From: Nonomuraea coxensis DSM 45129
GTDB lineage: Bacteria > Actinomycetota > Actinomycetes > Streptosporangiales > Streptosporangiaceae
Reading direction: 5' to 3'
DNA length: 64,000 bases
NCBI RefSeq assembly: GCF_019397265.1
Contig: NZ_CP068985.1
Coordinates: 2,646,501 to 2,710,500, forward strand
Shown here: one piece after another, positions 51,281 to 60,853 of the stretch
Layout: each line of letters starts with the position of its first letter
Numbering within the stretch: the first letter of the stretch is position 1
Position numbers and translations under genes: made by a program
Notes under the pieces: model-generated
Seen by the model: the letters and a program-made list of their open reading frames with translations, nothing else
Database searches by the model: none
What the model was told of the DNA's origin: nothing

Positions 51281-52321
51281 CTACTCCTTCCACCCGATGA
51301 CCGCCGTCTCCAGCCCGTCGAACAGCGGCATGGTGGAGGTGCGGGCGAACCCCGCGTCACGCGCGTACGCCCGGCACTCCCCGACCGTGTACTCCGAGCC
51401 CCCCGGCGTGACCAGCAGCAGGTTGAGGCAGCCGAGCAGGCTGACGGCCTTCTCCCGGCGCTCGTCGTCGATCATGCGGTCGTAGATGACGACGCATCCT
51501 CCCGGCCGTACGAAGGGGTAGGCGTGCGCGATGAGGCGCCTGCGCTGCTCGTCGTCCCAGTCGTGCAGGATGTGACCGAAGATCAGCACATCGGCCTCCG
51601 GCAGCGGGTCGGCGAAGAAGTCGCCGCTCACGAAGGCGATCCGGTCGCCGGTGCCCAGCTTGGCCATGTGCTCGGCGAACAGCCGGTCGAGCTCCGGCAG
51701 GTCGAAGACCGTGCCGCGGAGATGCGGATGCGCCCGGGCGAGGTGCCCGACGAGGTTGCCGCGGGCGCCGCCGACGTCCACCACCGTGCCGTAGCCGCTC
51801 CAGTCCAGGCCGGCGGCCAGCTCGCCCGCGATGTGGTTCGTCATGGCGTCCATGGCCGCGATGAAGCGCTGCCGCTCCTCCTCGTCCTCGTAGAGCCGCT
51901 GGAAGTAGTCCGCGCTGTCCCAGCCGATGAACGGCTTCCCGGTGCGCAGGCTCTCGGTGAGGCCGCCCCACGCCCGGAACAGGTGCCTGCTCGCCTGCCG
52001 CATCCACCCGCCGAGATAGGTGTCCTTGCCCTCGTCCAGGTAGGCGGCGGCGGCCGGGGTGTTGCGGTAGACGTCGTCCGTGCGGTCCAGGACGTCCAGC
52101 GCGACCAGGGCGTCGAGGAAGTCCCGCGCGGCGCGCGGATGCAGGTCCAGCCGCTCGCTGAGCTCCCGCTCGCTCGCCGGTCCGCGGGCCAGCTCGGTGA
52201 ACAGCCCGATCTCGACCGCGGTGAGCAGGGCCTTCGCCGACCAGAACGAGACGCCCAGCTCGATCAGGGGCCGGGGGCTCATCCGGGTCCCGGCGCCGGC
52301 CATGTCCTTCGTCGTCGTCAT
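51281..52321 (-). CDS. SAM-dependent O-methyltransferase (COMT-like)
   Basis: Encodes 346 residues. An N-terminal winged-helix dimerisation region precedes the Rossmann domain. VVDVGGARGNLVGHLA is motif I, TVFDLPELDR motif II and FGHILHDWDDEQ the catalytic His-Asp block. This is the arrangement of TcmN/TcmO- and DnrK-type enzymes that methylate phenols of aromatic polyketides. It is convergent with the exporter and divergent from the SDR. The substrate may be a phenol of the orsellinic-type unit or of the larger scaffold. Confidence 0.9.
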   Translation of the reverse strand: MTTTKDMAGAGTRMSPRPLIELGVSFWSAKALLTAVEIGLFTELARGPASERELSERLDLHPRAARDFLDALVALDVLDRTDDVYRNTPAAAAYLDEGKDTYLGGWMRQASRHLFRAWGGLTESLRTGKPFIGWDSADYFQRLYEDEEERQRFIAAMDAMTNHIAGELAAGLDWSGYGTVVDVGGARGNLVGHLARAHPHLRGTVFDLPELDRLFAEHMAKLGTGDRIAFVSGDFFADPLPEADVLIFGHILHDWDDEQRRRLIAHAYPFVRPGGCVVIYDRMIDDERREKAVSLLGCLNLLLVTPGGSEYTVGECRAYARDAGFARTSTMPLFDGLETAVIGWKE

Positions 52322-52525
52322 CGTGTACGCGTCCTTCCTGCCGATCCGGTGCGCGGGGCGGTTCCTCCGTGACCAGCCGCCAGCCTGAGCGCTCGATCTC
52401 GAACCCGGCTCGACGACACCTCAACCGCCTCCCCGCCGCCCCGCGTGAGCCGGGCACCAGCGTGGGTCGAGCCCGCTCTGCGAGGCTCGCGGCGGTCTCG
52501 ACACGACGACGGCGGGAGAGGCACC

Positions 52526-53245
52526 GTGGGAGACAAGCGCACCGCACTGATCACCGGGGCCAACCGGGGCATCGGCCGCGCGGTCGCGGAGGAACTGCAC
52601 CGCCGCGGCCTGCGGGTGATCGTCACCGCGCGGTCCGCGCGGGACGCGGCCACCGCCGCCCGCGAGATCGTCGAGGTGACGGGCGGAGGGGCCGGCGGGG
52701 GGATCGGCGGCGAGGTCGTCGGGGAGGCGCTCGACGTGACCGACGCCGCCGGGGTACGGGACGCCGCCCGGCGGATCGGGGCCGTGGACGTGCTGGTCTC
52801 CAACGCGGGCGTGCTGCTCGACGCGGGCACCGATCCGCTGACCGTGCCGCTGGACGTGGTCGAGCGCACGCTGGCGGTCAACCTGCTGGGGGCGTGGCGG
52901 GTGGCGCAGGCGTTCGTGCCCGGGATGGTGAGCCGCGGCTGGGGCAGGGTCGTGTTCGTCTCCAGCGGCATCGGCACCTTCAGCATCGGCCTGGCCGCCG
53001 GCACGCCCGCCTACTCGGTGTCCAAGGTGGCGCTCAACGGGCTGACCACCATGCTCGCCGCGCGCACCGCCGCCGGCGGGGTGCTGGTGAACGCCGTCAA
53101 CCCCGGCCAGACCCGCACCAGGATGATGCCGACGGCGCCGCGCACCGCGGCCGAGGCCGCGCTCGACGTCGCCCACGCCGCGACGCTCCCGGACGACGGG
53201 CCGACGGGGACGCTGCTGCGCGGCACGCGGCCCGTGCCGTGGTGA
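52526..53245 (+). CDS. Short-chain dehydrogenase/reductase
   Basis: A classical SDR of 239 residues. ALITGANRGIGRAVAEEL is the NADP-binding TGxxxGIG, VLVSNAGVLL the NAG motif, and PAYSVSKVALNG the YxxxK with Ser upstream in FVSSGIG. The GTG has a GGGAGAGG upstream, preferred to a GTG 27 codons earlier that would add an unconserved Arg-rich tail. It could be a polyketide ketoreductase or act on a tailoring intermediate. It precedes the cyclase by 84 bp. Confidence 0.9.
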   Translation: MGDKRTALITGANRGIGRAVAEELHRRGLRVIVTARSARDAATAAREIVEVTGGGAGGGIGGEVVGEALDVTDAAGVRDAARRIGAVDVLVSNAGVLLDAGTDPLTVPLDVVERTLAVNLLGAWRVAQAFVPGMVSRGWGRVVFVSSGIGTFSIGLAAGTPAYSVSKVALNGLTTMLAARTAAGGVLVNAVNPGQTRTRMMPTAPRTAAEAALDVAHAATLPDDGPTGTLLRGTRPVPW

Positions 53246-53329
53246 CGCCCAGCGCGATTCGAGCCTGCTTCCAGTGCCGCGGGCGAGCGTGAGCGGGTCA
53301 GTGGCGACCCCCTTTCGCTGGAGGCAGAC

Positions 53330-53665
53330 GTGCACCGCACCCTGATCGTCGCGAAGCTGAGGACGAAGGACACCGATCGGATCGCCGACGTGTTCGCCGC
53401 GTCGGACGCCTCGGACCTGCCGCACATGGTGGGCGTGTCCCGGCGGACCCTCTTCCGGTTCCACGACCTCTACTTCCACCTGGTGGAGGCCGACCAGGAC
53501 ATCTCCCCGAACCTGTACCGGGTCCGCAGCCACCCGCTCTACCAGGACGTCAACACCAGGCTGACCGAGTTCGTGGCGCCGTACGACCCTGACTGGAAGG
53601 AGCCGAAGGACGCGATGGCCTCGCCGTTCTACGTCTGGACCAGCCAGGACGGGAGGACGATGTGA
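53330..53665 (+). CDS. TcmI-family polyketide cyclase
   Basis: A 111-residue small cyclase. [51 protein letters not shown] is the ferredoxin-like TcmI fold of aromatic type II polyketide clusters. [16 protein letters not shown] is also conserved. The family closes the later rings of tetracenomycin-type and pentangular polyketides. GTG start with GGAGG upstream; GTGA overlap with the cupin gene. Its presence implies a type II-style aromatic intermediate somewhere in the pathway. Confidence 0.9.
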   Translation: MHRTLIVAKLRTKDTDRIADVFAASDASDLPHMVGVSRRTLFRFHDLYFHLVEADQDISPNLYRVRSHPLYQDVNTRLTEFVAPYDPDWKEPKDAMASPFYVWTSQDGRTM

Positions 53666-54090
53666 GCACCAGGCGGCCCGTGAAGGTCAACGTCGACGAG
53701 GCGACGCCCAACCGCAGGCGGGGCGGGGACATCCGGGTGACCCTCAGCCCCAAGACGGCCGGCGCCACCTCGGGCTTCGGCGGCGTGCTGTTCCTGGAGG
53801 CGGGGGAGTACGTCACCGAGCACTACCACCCGTACTCCGAGGAGTTCCTGCACGTCGTGTCGGGAACGCTGGAGATGTCGCTCGACGGCGAGCCGATGCC
53901 GCTGGCCCCGGGCGACTCGCTGATCGTGCCCATCGGGGTGCGCCACCGCCTGGTCAACACCGGCGCCGAGCGGGCGCGGGTGGTGTTCCACCTCTCGCCG
54001 CTCGCCCCGCGGCCGGAGCTCGGGCACGTCGACACCGAGCAGGTGGTCGCCCCCGAGGCGCCCGCACCCCAGGTGGGGCAGGCGGGATGA
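53662..54090 (+). CDS. Cupin-fold protein (TcmJ-like)
   Basis: Encodes 142 residues. A single cupin barrel contains [19 protein letters not shown] and [20 protein letters not shown], with the metal-site His and Glu residues in the expected places. In tetracenomycin-type clusters a cupin (TcmJ) sits between the TcmI cyclase and the KS-alpha, and helps form the correct polyketide. That order is kept here. GTGA and ATGA overlaps tie the three genes together. Confidence 0.87.
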   Translation: MSTRRPVKVNVDEATPNRRRGGDIRVTLSPKTAGATSGFGGVLFLEAGEYVTEHYHPYSEEFLHVVSGTLEMSLDGEPMPLAPGDSLIVPIGVRHRLVNTGAERARVVFHLSPLAPRPELGHVDTEQVVAPEAPAPQVGQAG

Positions 54091-55346
54091 GCAGGACCGC
54101 CGCCATCACCGGGATCGGCGTGGTCGCGCCGGGCGCGGTCGGGCGCGAGCCGTTCTGGGAGCTCCTGACCGCCGGCCGCACCGCCACGCGCACGATCACC
54201 CTCTTCGACGCCGGCCGGTTCCGGTCCAGGATCGCCGCCGAGGTGGACTTCGACCCGAAGGCGTCGGGCCTGTCCGCGCAGCAGGTCCGCAGGATGGACC
54301 GGGCCGCCCAGTTCGCGGTGGTGTGCGCCAGGGAGGCGCTCGCGGACAGCGGCGTCGAGCTCGGCCGCGTCGACCCCGGGCGCGTGGGGGTCAGCGTCGG
54401 CAGCGCCGTCGGGTGCACCATGAGCCTGGAGGAGGAGTACACGGTGCTCGCCGACGAGGGCCGCCGCTGGCTCGTCGACCACACCTACGGCGTGCCCCAC
54501 CTCTACGGTTTCATGGTGCCGAGCACACTGGCCGTCGAGGTGGCGTGGGAGGTCGCGGCCGAAGGGCCGACCGCGCTCATCTCCACCGGGTGCACCTCCG
54601 GCCTCGACGCGGTCGGCCACGGCGCCGCGCTGATCGAGGAGGGCTCGGCGGACGTGGTGTTCGCCGGCGCCACGGACGCGCCGCTGTCGCCGATCACCTC
54701 GGCCTGCTTCGACGCGATCAAGGCCACCTCGCCGAGCAACGACGACCCCGAGCACGCCTCACGGCCGTTCGACGCCGAGCGGAACGGGTTCGTGCTGGGC
54801 GAGGGCGCGGCGGTGATGGTGCTGGAGGACGCCGCGGCGGCCCGCGCCCGCGGCGCCCGCGTCTACGCCGAGGTCAGGGGGTTCGCCGGCCGCAGCAACG
54901 CCTTCCACATGACCGGCCTCAAACCGGACGGCAAGGAGATGGCGGAGGCGATCAGGGTGGCCATGGCGCAGGCGAGGGTCGGCGCCGACGACATCGACTA
55001 CATCAACGCGCACGGCTCGGCGACCAAGCAGAACGACCGGCACGAGACGGCGGCGTTCAAGCGGAGCCTCGGCGACCGGGCCTACCGCGTCCCGGTCAGC
55101 TCCATCAAGTCGATGATCGGCCACTCGCTGGGCGCCATCGGCTCGATCGAGGTCGCCGCGTGCGCGCTCGCGCTCGACCGCGGCGTCGTCCCGCCGACGG
55201 CGAACCTGCACAACGCCGACCCGGAGTGCGATCTCGACTACGTGCCGCTGGAGGCGCGGCCGCACCGGATGGACGTGGTGTTGAGCGTGGGCAGCGGGTT
55301 CGGGGGGTTCCAGAGCGCGACCGTGCTGGCACGCCCCGGAACCTGA
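54087..55346 (+). CDS. Type II PKS ketosynthase alpha (KS-alpha), without a chain-length factor partner
   Basis: Encodes 419 residues, full length. The active Cys is residue 169 in [16 protein letters not shown], with [14 protein letters not shown] and [14 protein letters not shown] supplying the His residues. It is the classical KS-alpha sequence (TGCTSGLDA) and not a CLF, which would have Gln for Cys. No KS-beta/CLF or ACP follows: a large stem-loop starts 20 bp after the stop, and the next gene is a SARP regulator. So this is either a split minimal PKS with its partners outside the window, or a solitary KS with a new role. Position: third gene of cyclase-cupin-KS. Confidence 0.93.
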   Translation: MSRTAAITGIGVVAPGAVGREPFWELLTAGRTATRTITLFDAGRFRSRIAAEVDFDPKASGLSAQQVRRMDRAAQFAVVCAREALADSGVELGRVDPGRVGVSVGSAVGCTMSLEEEYTVLADEGRRWLVDHTYGVPHLYGFMVPSTLAVEVAWEVAAEGPTALISTGCTSGLDAVGHGAALIEEGSADVVFAGATDAPLSPITSACFDAIKATSPSNDDPEHASRPFDAERNGFVLGEGAAVMVLEDAAAARARGARVYAEVRGFAGRSNAFHMTGLKPDGKEMAEAIRVAMAQARVGADDIDYINAHGSATKQNDRHETAAFKRSLGDRAYRVPVSSIKSMIGHSLGAIGSIEVAACALALDRGVVPPTANLHNADPECDLDYVPLEARPHRMDVVLSVGSGFGGFQSATVLARPGT

Positions 55347-55365
55347 CCGATCGTGAGCTGGTACG

Positions 55366-55418
55366 GGTCCGGTCCGCTCCCCGTCCGCTCGAGGGGGAGC
55401 GGTGGCCGGGACCGGACC
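55366..55418 (+). terminator. Large stem-loop terminator after KS-alpha
   Basis: The outer arms GGTCCGGTCC (55366-55375) and GGACCGGACC (55409-55418) flank an inner stem CCGCTCCCC/GGGGAGCGG (55374-55382 and 55394-55402). Outer and inner arms overlap by two bases, so alternative pairings exist. Either would make a long GC-rich hairpin, 20 bp after the stop. Confidence 0.7.
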
Positions 55419-55443
55419 GGCTTCAGCGGCGCTTTAGCGAGGC

Positions 55444-55474
55444 TTGATTTCCAGCAATCAAACGGCGGTAGATT
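55444..55474 (+). promoter_or_regulatory. Candidate promoter and operator of SARP-1
   Basis: A perfect inverted repeat TTGATT-tccagc-AATCAA (55444-55461) overlaps a possible -35 (TTGATT). TAGATT (55469-55474) could be the -10 with 19-bp spacing. The mRNA leader would be about 145 nt before the ATG at 55625. Confidence 0.5.
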
Positions 55475-55624
55475 AGCTGGGGACGGGGTGACTCACCACC
55501 TTCCACGGGATACCTCCTGCGTGCGTTCAGCCGGGGGCGCAAAACGTACGGTTTCAGCTCGGCCGCGTCCGACGGCGTGAAGATCCACGTAGTGGGACGC
55601 GTCGTTCCGGAGGAGCAGCTTGGT

Positions 55625-57496
55625 ATGAAGGTGAACTTACTGGGCCCGCTGGAGGTCCGGCGTGAGGGCGACGTCGTCACCCCGTCGGCGCCGAAGCTAC
55701 GGCGGATGCTCAGCCTCCTCGTCGTCCACGCCAACAGCGTGGTGCCCAACGAGCAGATCATCGAAGAACTGTGGGACGCCAACCCTCCCACCACGGTCAC
55801 CACCACGCTTCAGACCTACGTCTACCAGCTCCGCAAGACGTTGCGGCACCACGGCGGGGAGCAGGGGCCGGACGCCGCGGGCCTGCACACCTCGCTCGGC
55901 GGCTACCTGATGTCGCTGCCGCCCGACGTCGTCGACCTGATGCGGTTCGAGCGGCTGGCGCAGGCCGGTCGAGCCGCGCTCGAGGCGGGCGAGTTCGAGC
56001 AGGCGGCCGCGAACCTGTCCCAGGGGCTCGGCCTGTGGCACGGGCCCATGCTGGCCGACGTCAGCCAGGGGCCCGTGCTCCGCGCCGAGGTTCTGCGGCT
56101 GGAGGAGCTGCGCAGGAACACCCTGGAGCAGCGCATCGAGGCCGACCTCCAGCTCGGCCGGCACCGGGAGGTGCTCGACGAGCTGGTCCGCCTCGCCGAG
56201 GAGCAGCCCACCCACGAGGGGTTCCAGGCGAAGCTGATGGTGGCGCTGTACCGGGCCGAACGGCCGCAGGAGGCGCTGCACGTCTACCGCAGGACCTGCT
56301 CCGCCCTCGCGAGCGAGCTGGGTCTCGACCCCTCGCGCCGGCTCCAGCGGATCCAGCACGCCATCATGTCCGCCGACCGCAGCCTCGACGTGCCGAGCGT
56401 GGCGGACCGGGTCTCGGTGCACCCCGGGCCGGTCCGCCCGGCCGAGGGGACGCTGGTCGGCCGGCAGCAGCACGTGGACCAGGCGCTGAGCGGGCTCGCG
56501 GCGGGCCGCGAGCACGTCCCGGCGGTGGTCGTCATCTCCGGCCCGCCCGGTTCCGGCAAGTCCGCGCTCCGCACCGAGGTGGGCGCCCGCGCCGCCGAGC
56601 GGTACCCCGACGGGCAGGTCCACGCCGACGCCCTGGACGCGGCCGGCCGGCCGCTCGACGCCGGCGGCCTGCTCCTGACGCTCCTGCGGGCGATCGGCCT
56701 GCCCGAGGACCTCATCCCGGCCGCCGACGAGGAGCGGGCCAGGCTGTTCCGCGCCTGGACGGCGGAGCGCCGGATGCTCGTCACGCTCGACGACGTGGCC
56801 GACGTCGGCCAGTTTCTGCCGCTGCTGCCGTCCAACTCGGGCTGCGGCGTGCTCGTGGCGAGCCGCCGGCTGCTCTACTCCCCGGAGATCACCAGCACCG
56901 TGAGCCTGGGCCCGCTCGGCGTCGAGGAAGGGGTGGAGCTGCTGGCCGGCCTGCTCGGCTGCCGCCGGGTGGCCGCGGAGCGGGCGGCGGCCGGACAGCT
57001 CGTCCGGCTCTGCGGCGGCCTGCCCTCGACGCTGAGCGACGTGGCGGAGTGGCTGCTGTGCGAGCCGCACGAGTCGCTGGAGCGGGCGCTGAGCCGGGTC
57101 CGCGACGAGATCAGTGGCCCGGTGCCGCCCGCCTGCGGGGGGATCGGGCCGCGCGAGAGCGTCGAGCGGAGCTACCGGCTCGCCTCCCCCGACGTACGGC
57201 GGACGTTCCGGCTGCTGAGCACGGCGGGCACCGCCTCGTTCCCGGTGCCGGCGGTGGCGCGGCTGCTGGGCGTGCCCGAGTACCAGGCGGAGTACCGGCT
57301 GGAGGAGCTGGTGGACCTGTGGCTGGTCGAGGTCGTCCCGGGAGCGCGGGACGGGCGGCCGCACTACCGGGTCCTGCCCAGTGTCCGGCAGGTGGGCCGG
57401 CGTCTCGCCGAGGAGGCGGGCGACGGCCTCGCGCCCGAGGTGCCGCGGCAGCCGGCGGCGAGGCCGCCCCTGGTCCAGGTGCCTCAGGAGGTCTGA
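55625..57496 (+). CDS. SARP-family transcriptional activator with ATPase domain, SARP-1
   Basis: Encodes 623 residues. The N-terminal OmpR-like winged helix (LLGPLEVRREGDVVTPSAPKLRRMLSLLVVHAN) is followed by a bacterial transcriptional activation domain (about 95-250) and an NB-ARC-type ATPase. Walker A is VVISGPPGSGKSALRTE with Lys 312, and LVTLDDVADVGQF is Walker B-like. Codon 5 is TTA (55637-55639), so translation likely depends on the bldA tRNA. ATG is chosen because GGAGGAG lies 9 nt upstream. It probably activates the cluster. Confidence 0.93.
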   Translation: MKVNLLGPLEVRREGDVVTPSAPKLRRMLSLLVVHANSVVPNEQIIEELWDANPPTTVTTTLQTYVYQLRKTLRHHGGEQGPDAAGLHTSLGGYLMSLPPDVVDLMRFERLAQAGRAALEAGEFEQAAANLSQGLGLWHGPMLADVSQGPVLRAEVLRLEELRRNTLEQRIEADLQLGRHREVLDELVRLAEEQPTHEGFQAKLMVALYRAERPQEALHVYRRTCSALASELGLDPSRRLQRIQHAIMSADRSLDVPSVADRVSVHPGPVRPAEGTLVGRQQHVDQALSGLAAGREHVPAVVVISGPPGSGKSALRTEVGARAAERYPDGQVHADALDAAGRPLDAGGLLLTLLRAIGLPEDLIPAADEERARLFRAWTAERRMLVTLDDVADVGQFLPLLPSNSGCGVLVASRRLLYSPEITSTVSLGPLGVEEGVELLAGLLGCRRVAAERAAAGQLVRLCGGLPSTLSDVAEWLLCEPHESLERALSRVRDEISGPVPPACGGIGPRESVERSYRLASPDVRRTFRLLSTAGTASFPVPAVARLLGVPEYQAEYRLEELVDLWLVEVVPGARDGRPHYRVLPSVRQVGRRLAEEAGDGLAPEVPRQPAARPPLVQVPQEV

Positions 57497-57658
57497 CCGT
57501 GGCCACGGTCGGGGAAGCCGTGTCCCGGCGTCACAGGAGCGCCGCCCCGCGCCCTCCTCCCGCGCCGGGCCCCCGCCGGGAGCCACCGCCATCGCCCCAA
57601 CAGAACGCGTTCAGGCAAGACCCGCTCGCACCGGTGAACCGTGAGGAACGTGTGGCTA

Positions 57659-59509
57659 ATGGAGATCCACCTCTTGGGCCCGTTGGAGGTCCGGCATCAC
57701 GGGCTGGTAACACCGTCGGCGCCGAAACTCCGCCGGGTGCTCTGTCTGCTCGGGATACACGCGAACAACGTGGTCAGCACGGAGAAGCTCATCAAGGAGC
57801 TGTGGGAGGAGGACCCGCCCGCGAGCGTCACCACCACGCTCCAGACGTACGTGTACCAGCTCAGGAAGCTCCTGGGCCTGCGCGCCTCCAACGGCTCGTC
57901 CCCGGGGCCGGACCACGACGCCGGCGCGCCCGCCCTTCTCACCACGCCGAACGGCTACACCCTGTCCCTGGCCCCGGACGCGCTGGACGCCTACCGCTTC
58001 GAGCAGCTCGCGGCGCTCGGCCGGCTCCACCTGAAGGCCGGCGAGGTCGAGAGGGCCGCCGACACGCTGCGGGACGCGCTGCGCCTCTGGCGCGGACCGG
58101 CGCTGGTGGACGTCACGCCCGGCGCCGTGCTGCAGACCGAGGTGCTGCGGCTGGAGGAGGTGCGCAAGAACATCCTGGAGCATCGCATCGAGGCCGATCT
58201 CCAGCTCGGCCGCCACCATGAGCTGCTGGGCGAGCTGACCGGCCTCGCCCTGCGCGAGCCCACCCACGAGGGGTTCCAGGCGATGCTGATGCTCGCGCTC
58301 TACCGCGCGGGCCGGCGTTCCGACGCCCTGCGCGTCTACCAGCGGACCCGCATGATGCTGGCGAGGGAGCTCGGCGTCGAGCCGTCCAACCGGCTGTGGC
58401 GGCTGCACCAGGACATGCTGACCTCCTCGCGCGACCTCGACCCGCGCCCGGTGAGCACGACCGCGAAGACCCGCCTGACCAGCGCCTCCGAGCACCCGTG
58501 CCAGCTCCCTCCGAACGGGCGGATCCTGGTGGGCAGGGACGACGAGCTCGCCATGATGCTGCACGCGCTCTCCGCGTGCTCGCGCGAGGGGCCGAACGTG
58601 GTCGTCGTCAGCGGCCCGCCGGGCTCCGGCGCGACGTCGCTGTGCATCAAAGCCGGGCACGAGGTACGCGACCGCTACCCGGACGCGCAGCTGTACGCCG
58701 GCATGCTCAAGGACGGCGACCCGGCCAACCCCGGCGAGGTGCTCGCCAGCTTCCTCCGCGCGCTGGGCGTGCCCGACAGGAGGATCCCCGCCGCGTTCGA
58801 GGACCGCCGCCGGATGTTCTGCGCCTGGGCGGCCGAGCACCAGGCGCTCATCGTCCTCGACGACGCCATGAGCGTGAAGCAGCTCATGCAGGTGCTGCCC
58901 GTCGAGGGGCCCTGCGGGGTGCTGATCTCCAGCCGCAGGCGGATGTTCCTGCCGGGCGGCGTCACCGTGGTCGACCTGCCGCCGCTCGGCACGGAGGACG
59001 GCCTGCGGCTGCTGACCGAGGTGCTCGGCCCCGAGCGGATCGCGGAGAACCCGCGCGCCGCCGCCGACCTGGTCCAGTTGTGCGACGGCCTGCCCTCGAT
59101 CCTGCACGCCGCCGCGTCCCGGCTGGCGAGCCGCCCGCACTGGACCATCGACCACCTGGTGGAGCAGGTCCGCCGCACCCGCTCGACCGGCGCGTTCCTG
59201 GTGGGCGCGTGGTCGCCGCTGGTGACCAGCGTGCGGCGGAACTACGAGGTGATGCCGGAGGCCCTGCGGACGGTGTTCCGCAGGCTGTGCGCGATCCCGT
59301 CGCCGTTCCTGCCGCCCGTGCTGGTGGCGGCGGTGCTCGGCGTGCCGGAGGAGTTCGCCGAGTTCCTGCTGCAGGAGCTGGCGAACCGGCAGCTCCTGCG
59401 GATCGACTTCGGGATGGTGCCGACGACGCCGGAGCGCTACTGGCTGCTGCCCACCGTGCGCGCGATCGGCAGGTATCTGCAGGCGCCACAGGACGAGGAC
59501 CTCTCCTAG
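57659..59509 (+). CDS. SARP-family transcriptional activator, SARP-2, degenerate Walker A
   Basis: Encodes 616 residues, sharing domain order and many blocks with SARP-1 (VTTTLQTYVYQLRK, EHRIEADLQLGRH, REPTHEGFQA). It is a tandem duplication in origin. The P-loop reads VVVSGPPGSGATSLCIK: the Walker A Lys (312 in SARP-1) is Ala 325. So it probably cannot hydrolyse ATP in the normal way. There is no TTA codon near its start. The ATG with GAGGAA upstream is preferred over two GTGs. It may work as a heteromer with SARP-1, or be constitutively in one nucleotide state. Confidence 0.92.
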   Translation: MEIHLLGPLEVRHHGLVTPSAPKLRRVLCLLGIHANNVVSTEKLIKELWEEDPPASVTTTLQTYVYQLRKLLGLRASNGSSPGPDHDAGAPALLTTPNGYTLSLAPDALDAYRFEQLAALGRLHLKAGEVERAADTLRDALRLWRGPALVDVTPGAVLQTEVLRLEEVRKNILEHRIEADLQLGRHHELLGELTGLALREPTHEGFQAMLMLALYRAGRRSDALRVYQRTRMMLARELGVEPSNRLWRLHQDMLTSSRDLDPRPVSTTAKTRLTSASEHPCQLPPNGRILVGRDDELAMMLHALSACSREGPNVVVVSGPPGSGATSLCIKAGHEVRDRYPDAQLYAGMLKDGDPANPGEVLASFLRALGVPDRRIPAAFEDRRRMFCAWAAEHQALIVLDDAMSVKQLMQVLPVEGPCGVLISSRRRMFLPGGVTVVDLPPLGTEDGLRLLTEVLGPERIAENPRAAADLVQLCDGLPSILHAAASRLASRPHWTIDHLVEQVRRTRSTGAFLVGAWSPLVTSVRRNYEVMPEALRTVFRRLCAIPSPFLPPVLVAAVLGVPEEFAEFLLQELANRQLLRIDFGMVPTTPERYWLLPTVRAIGRYLQAPQDEDLS

Positions 59510-59617
59510 CCAGGCTGGATCGATCCTCCAGGAACCCTCGCTGAGGTGGAGGAGCAGCACGGCAGGCGGATCCCGCACGGCGGCGCCGCCCCCTGTGATT
59601 CCCAAGGGAGAACTGTG

Positions 59618-60826
59618 ATGACCCAGACCCCCCGACCTCTGCCGCTGGCGCGCGAGCACCCACTGGCCCCACCACCCGAGTACGCCCGCCTGCGGGAGGA
59701 GAGCCCGGTCTGCCCGGTGGCGCTGCCGGACGGGAAGACCGGCTGGCTGCTCACGCGCTTCGCGGACGTGACGTCGGCGCTGATCCACCCCGACGTCAGC
59801 GCCAGGCGCGGGTTCCAGACCTCGGTCACGTCGGTGACGCTCACCCCCGAGGAATACCTGGCCTCCGGCTTCGGGACCTCCTTCATCGGGATGGACCCGC
59901 CCGAGCACACCCGGTACCGGCGGCTGCTGACCGGGCAGTTCACCGTCCGGCGGCTGAAGGCGCTGGCGCCGCGCATCGAGGAGATCGTCGATCAGCACCT
60001 CGACGCGATGGTCGCCGCCGGGCCGCCCGCCGACCTGGTGCGGGACTTCGCGCTGCCGGTCCCTTCGATGGTGATCTGCGAGCTGCTCGGCATGCCGTAC
60101 ACGGAGAGCAAGCAGTTCCAGCAGCGCACCGACACGATCATGCGGCTGGAGCGGACCAAGGACGAGCTCCTCGACGCGATGACGGGGATGGCGTCCGACA
60201 TGCGCGCCTTCGTCCAGGAGAAGCGGCGGAGCCCGGACGAGGGACTGCTGAGCGGCCTCATCGAGGCGGTGCCGTCGGACGGCGTGCCGCTGACCGACGA
60301 CGAGCTGGTGGCCATCGGCAACCTCATGGTCATCGCCGGGTACGCGACCACCGCCAACATGCTCGGCCTCGGCGCGCTCGCGCTGCTGACGCACCGGACG
60401 CAGTGGGTGAACCTGTGCGAGCACCCCGAGTACGTCGAGCGCGGCGTCGAGGAGATGCTCCGCTTCCTGACGGTCGGCCCGTTCTGCCTGCCGCGCTCCG
60501 CCAAGGCCGACCTGGAGATCGGCGGGCAGAAGATCAGCGCCGGTGACCCGATCCTGCTGTCGACGGAGTCGGCCAACCGCGACCCTGCGCAGTTCGACGC
60601 GCCCGACGTCATGGACGTGACGCGCGAGCCCAAGCGGCACGTCGGCTTCGCGTACGGCGCCCACCAGTGCCTCGGCCAGGAGCTCGCCCGGATGGAGATG
60701 CGGATCGCGTTCGGCAGGCTGACCCGGCGTCTTCCCGGCCTGCGGCTGGCCGTCCCGGTCGAGCAGGTGCCCATGTGCTCCGACATGCAGATCTACGGGG
60801 CGCACGAGATTCCCGTCACGTGGTAG
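59618..60826 (+). CDS. Cytochrome P450 (cluster P450-3)
   Basis: Encodes 402 residues. The heme motif HVGFAYGAHQCLGQELAR has Tyr-Gly where FGxG is usual. EEMLRFLTVGPF lies in the K-helix region. The I-helix reads VIAGYATTANML: Ala replaces the conserved acid, while Thr-Thr is kept. AAGGGAG precedes the ATG. It starts the P450-methyltransferase-NRPS operon and so may act on the NRPS-bound amino acid or its product. Confidence 0.92.
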   Translation: MTQTPRPLPLAREHPLAPPPEYARLREESPVCPVALPDGKTGWLLTRFADVTSALIHPDVSARRGFQTSVTSVTLTPEEYLASGFGTSFIGMDPPEHTRYRRLLTGQFTVRRLKALAPRIEEIVDQHLDAMVAAGPPADLVRDFALPVPSMVICELLGMPYTESKQFQQRTDTIMRLERTKDELLDAMTGMASDMRAFVQEKRRSPDEGLLSGLIEAVPSDGVPLTDDELVAIGNLMVIAGYATTANMLGLGALALLTHRTQWVNLCEHPEYVERGVEEMLRFLTVGPFCLPRSAKADLEIGGQKISAGDPILLSTESANRDPAQFDAPDVMDVTREPKRHVGFAYGAHQCLGQELARMEMRIAFGRLTRRLPGLRLAVPVEQVPMCSDMQIYGAHEIPVTW

Positions 60827-60853
60827 CAACGTCTCGCGGAAGAGCGGCGATCA

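Noticed and set aside
57497..57658. Possible operator (CCGTGGCCACGG) between the two SARP genes
   Set aside because: A single GC-only palindrome in such GC-rich DNA is not distinguishable from chance.
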